A stretch of DNA of 18,283 bases from a bacterium (lineage in GTDB: Bacteria > SAR324 > XYD2-FULL-50-16): assembly GCA_024275165.1 (NCBI GenBank), contig JAJRZQ010000040.1:1-18283 (forward strand). The letters run 5' to 3'. Each line of letters starts with the position of its first letter. Positions within the stretch are counted from its first letter, which is position 1. Position numbers and translations under genes: made by a program. This document shows positions 15,651-18,283 of the stretch, one piece after another. The notes beneath the pieces were generated by a model. The model was not told the DNA's origin. It did not search any database and saw only the letters and a program-made list of their open reading frames with translations.

Positions 15651-18283
15651 CTTCAAACTTGGCTTTTAGTTTTTCGCTCAAGGTCACCTCAGCACCGATA
15701 AAGCGGGTATAAACCCGACCCGACGCGCTATGGCTGGTGACATTCGCTTTGAGTTTGCCTCGGCTTGCCTCTTGAACCTCTAAGGTGAGGTAAAACTCCC
15801 TGCCCAAGGGGCTGGGGTGAAAACATTCCACCTCGTTGATTTTTAAAGGCAGGCTGAGTAACCCTGTTAATTTAAAGGCTTGGATTACCATGGCTTGGAG
15901 TTCTCCATCCTCACAAAAGGGGTTGAAGATGGTATAAGCGAACTGGCCTAGGGTTGTCGGCTTGGGGCAATTGCATTTGAGTACCAAACGATCTTTCGAG
16001 TAATGGACGACCTCTTCCACCATGCGAAAGGCAGGGCCATGAAACAAGACCCTCGCTTCGTAAAAGCCGGCGCCGGATTCTTGGTTGGCCGCGGTTAAAT
16101 CCGCGCTAAAGGCCGGAGCCCGCGCCGGAACCAGGCCCAAGCGCAACTTGCAGGAATAATGATAGCGGACCTTACCTGCTTGTTGGCTTTGAATCTTTGC
16201 TTCAATCAAAATTGAATCTTCTGATTTTTCCGATTCCTTTAAACACAATTCAAAGGTGGCGGGTTCTTGGTTGACCTGCACCCCCTTTAAAACCGCGATA
16301 TCAGTAGCCTTTTGCAGGTATCGGCCGGGGTACAGGCCGAGGGCGCCTTCCAACATCCAGCTCAAGGCATGCACCAGGGGTAATACGGCTTCCCCGCCCA
16401 GGCTGTGATCCTTGACCCAAGGGTTTTGCTCCAGCCCTAAGCGCCTGCGCAAATTGTAGCTTTGCAACTCTCCTTTTGCGGCAGGGGGCGTGATCAGGGA
16501 GGAACCGATGACACATTGCACCTGATTGGTCACTTCAGGGCTGCATTCATCCACAAATAGGCTTGCTCCCACAGCCGGAGGGATTACCTTGATCCCCTTT
16601 GCCTGGAAGTGCTTTTTTAAGCTTTCGGTGACCATGCCGCCATCCCAAGGGCCCCAATTGTAGCTATGGACTTGGGTATCTGGATGTTGGGCTTTAAAGA
16701 AATAGGCGGTTTTATTTAAGATTTCATTGGCCAAGGCGTAATCGGTTTGCCCAGAATTCCCATAAAACCCGGCGCTGGAAGAAAAAAGCAATAGATAACG
16801 CAGTTTTTTTGCGTTTAGGTTCTCTAAAAGCCTAGCCAAGCCCTCGACCTTGGTCGCGTAAACGCTTTCAAAATCGCTCAGCTCTTTTTTTTCAATCCGT
16901 TTATCCGCCAAGACCCCGGCCCCATGCACCAAGCCGGTAATGGGGCCCCATTCCGACTGTAAGTTGGACAGAGCTTGGGCGAGGGCTTTTTGATCGGTAA
17001 TATCCACACTGAGATATCGCGTGGTCGAACCCGCTGCCTCTAGCTCTTGCAGGGTTTTGTCAATCTCTCGTTGGGCTAAGATGGGGGTTAGGAGTTCTTG
17101 CGCCTTCACGGGGGTCGGTTTTTCCCCGGCGCGCTTTAAAACCTCAATCGCTTTGACTTGCAAGCCTTCACTTTCAACCCCTTGGGCCCAATCCGGTTCT
17201 TCGATTTTTTTGGAGCGACCGAGCAAAACCAGGCGAGGCTGGTAAGCCCGAGCCAGTTCCTTAACCGCCGTGGCGGTAACGCCCTTGGCCCCACCGCTGA
17301 CGAGAAACAAATCCTTTGCGCTGATGGTTGCCCGGGCGAGGTCTGTGCTTAAGGTTTTCTCGTGGCTCGCGATACCGAAGCGTTGCCCCTCGTGCCAACC
17401 GACCTCGGGCAGGCCGCGATTGCCGTCGGAAAATTCCCGCGCCAAGAGTTGAGACAGGCTTTCCGGGGTTTGTTGGGGAGAAAAATCCACGGCGCGACAA
17501 AAGACCTGAGGCCATTCGGCCCGCAAGGACTTGATGAGCCCTCCTTGCCCCCCCTGGATCACGCCAAAACCCGGGTGACCGGCTAAGCCGAGCTTGCCAT
17601 CCATACGGGTCGCGGACATAAAAACGGCGCGGCCTGTGGTGGCCGCCTGTTGCAGGTCTCGCGAGAGGTGCTTGGCCAGAAAAAAAAGCCCCCGCAAAGT
17701 CGATTTTTGGCTCTCAACCCAGCCCTCCCCAGCAGGGGGCTCGAGATGAATCAAGGCGTGGATCGGGCCGAGTTTGCGAAACTCGGTCAAGGCCTCTTGG
17801 AGCGCTTCTTCGCTCCAATCAATAAGTTGGATGCTTTCGATTTGACCGGGGAGATGCTCATAGCCCGCAATCAAATCCTTAGGCCATTGCAGCACGCTGA
17901 CTTGTCGCCAACCCTGCGCCTGAATCGCTTCGGCCAATAAAGCGGTGGCCGGGGTTCCGTCATAGGTGATCAAGACCTGGCCTTTTTTAGGCGGATCATA
18001 GAGCAGGCGATCCGGTGGGCTCAGTTTCTTTAAAAAAACAGCTCGACGCCACCCCTTTAGATTAGGCTTTTTTTTTTGGCTTTCCTCTGCTGCCGGAACA
18101 GGAGCAACAGCAGAAGCCTCGCTTAGGCTTTGCAGATAGGTTAAAATCTGGCCCAAGCTGCGCTGTTCGGCCAGGTCGTCTTGGTTGATCGGGGGCAGAT
18201 GGGGGAGTTCTTCTTGAATCCCGTAGAGAATCTCGACCCGTTTGATGGAGTCAATCCCCAAATCCGCTTCCATGTCCATGCCC
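15643..18283 (-). CDS. pfaA: PfaA, C-terminal part: last ACP, ketoreductase and PKS-type dehydratase (5' end outside window)
   Basis: The frame is open to the right edge, so the KS, AT and earlier ACP repeats lie outside. Numbering from the first in-window Met (18279): an ACP end at about 1-55 with LGIDSIKRVEIL, where S11 carries the phosphopantetheine; a Pro/Ala/Lys linker at 56-75; a structural KR half at about 80-310; and a catalytic KR at about 322-600 with the NADPH loop VSGGAKGVTA (327-336), K477, S501/S502 and Y514 (TDYALANE). A PKS-type dehydratase spans about 610-870, with H625 in DHSLGGEAVLP and D791 in DGELQ, both needed for activity. This ACP-KR-DH order is the standard PfaA C-terminus. 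The stop overlaps the pfaC start by 8 bases. The number of tandem ACPs, which affects product yield in known synthases, cannot be seen. Confidence 0.94.
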   Translation of the reverse strand, partial: GMDMEADLGIDSIKRVEILYGIQEELPHLPPINQDDLAEQRSLGQILTYLQSLSEASAVAPVPAAEESQKKKPNLKGWRRAVFLKKLSPPDRLLYDPPKKGQVLITYDGTPATALLAEAIQAQGWRQVSVLQWPKDLIAGYEHLPGQIESIQLIDWSEEALQEALTEFRKLGPIHALIHLEPPAGEGWVESQKSTLRGLFFLAKHLSRDLQQAATTGRAVFMSATRMDGKLGLAGHPGFGVIQGGQGGLIKSLRAEWPQVFCRAVDFSPQQTPESLSQLLAREFSDGNRGLPEVGWHEGQRFGIASHEKTLSTDLARATISAKDLFLVSGGAKGVTATAVKELARAYQPRLVLLGRSKKIEEPDWAQGVESEGLQVKAIEVLKRAGEKPTPVKAQELLTPILAQREIDKTLQELEAAGSTTRYLSVDITDQKALAQALSNLQSEWGPITGLVHGAGVLADKRIEKKELSDFESVYATKVEGLARLLENLNAKKLRYLLLFSSSAGFYGNSGQTDYALANEILNKTAYFFKAQHPDTQVHSYNWGPWDGGMVTESLKKHFQAKGIKVIPPAVGASLFVDECSPEVTNQVQCVIGSSLITPPAAKGELQSYNLRRRLGLEQNPWVKDHSLGGEAVLPLVHALSWMLEGALGLYPGRYLQKATDIAVLKGVQVNQEPATFELCLKESEKSEDSILIEAKIQSQQAGKVRYHYSCKLRLGLVPARAPAFSADLTAANQESGAGFYEARVLFHGPAFRMVEEVVHYSKDRLVLKCNCPKPTTLGQFAYTIFNPFCEDGELQAMVIQAFKLTGLLSLPLKINEVECFHPSPLGREFYLTLEVQEASRGKLKANVTSHSASGRVYTRFIGAEVTLSEKLKAKFEDG

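Noticed and set aside
15056-15712. Long open frame on the + strand (about 218 codons) opposite the start of pfaC and the end of pfaA
   Set aside because: It lies antisense to the KS active-site region, has a Pro/Arg-rich composition with no domain, and is explained by the codon bias of the real gene. Other + strand frames between 10160 and 18000 are the same kind of shadow.
1-18283. CRISPR repeats, tRNA or rRNA genes, transposases, phage genes
   Set aside because: None was seen by reading both strands; gene order is continuous and no direct-repeat array or cloverleaf-like stretch was found.

Overview
The window holds two unrelated blocks that converge near position 7795. It looks like chromosomal DNA of a Gram-negative, chemosensory bacterium: it encodes a CheA/CheW/MCP set, a periplasmic c-type haem-type sensor and an omega-3 (PUFA-type) fatty acid synthase. 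Such lipid synthases are known from marine gammaproteobacteria, myxobacteria and other delta-like lineages. The exact lineage cannot be fixed from the sequence.

Block 1 (1-7796, + strand) is a tightly packed signalling operon. In order it encodes the tail of a histidine kinase with a decayed ATP site, a receiver-PP2C phosphatase (RsbU type) whose phospho-acceptor Asp is Glu, an RsbW-type kinase fused to an STAS domain, an Hpt-STAS fusion, a CheA that lacks a phosphorylatable His, a membrane MCP with a periplasmic CxxCH motif, a CheW and, after a 190-base gap, a second Asp-to-Glu receiver-like protein. Partner-switching parts (PP2C phosphatase, kinase, STAS) are thus interleaved with chemosensory parts. 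The likely logic, which is inference, is that a haem-type MCP signals through CheW to CheA, CheA phosphorylates the separate Hpt-STAS protein in trans, and the PP2C phosphatase and RsbW-like kinase set the phosphorylation of the STAS domains. The architecture resembles a rearranged, CheA-coupled HptB/HsbR/HsbA system. No CheY, CheB, CheR or sigma factor lies in the window. A perfect internal Shine-Dalgarno sequence in front of the STAS half of the kinase-STAS fusion suggests that free STAS protein is also made.

Block 2 (7793-18283, - strand) is a Pfa-type polyketide/fatty acid synthase operon read right to left: the C-terminal part of PfaA (last ACP, KR, PKS-type DH), a PfaC with an acyltransferase built in (KS-CLF-AT-DH-DH), the enoyl reductase PfaD, and a small membrane-anchored TPR-like protein of unknown function. 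All junctions overlap by 4 to 19 bases, so the genes are probably co-transcribed and translationally coupled. The AT inside PfaC probably replaces a separate PfaB. The phosphopantetheinyl transferase (PfaE) is not in the window. The two blocks meet with a 4-base overlap of stop codons inside a perfect 17-base palindrome.

No tRNA, rRNA, CRISPR array, insertion sequence or phage gene was seen. There is no gene-free stretch over 300 bases; the longest gap is 7094-7283.
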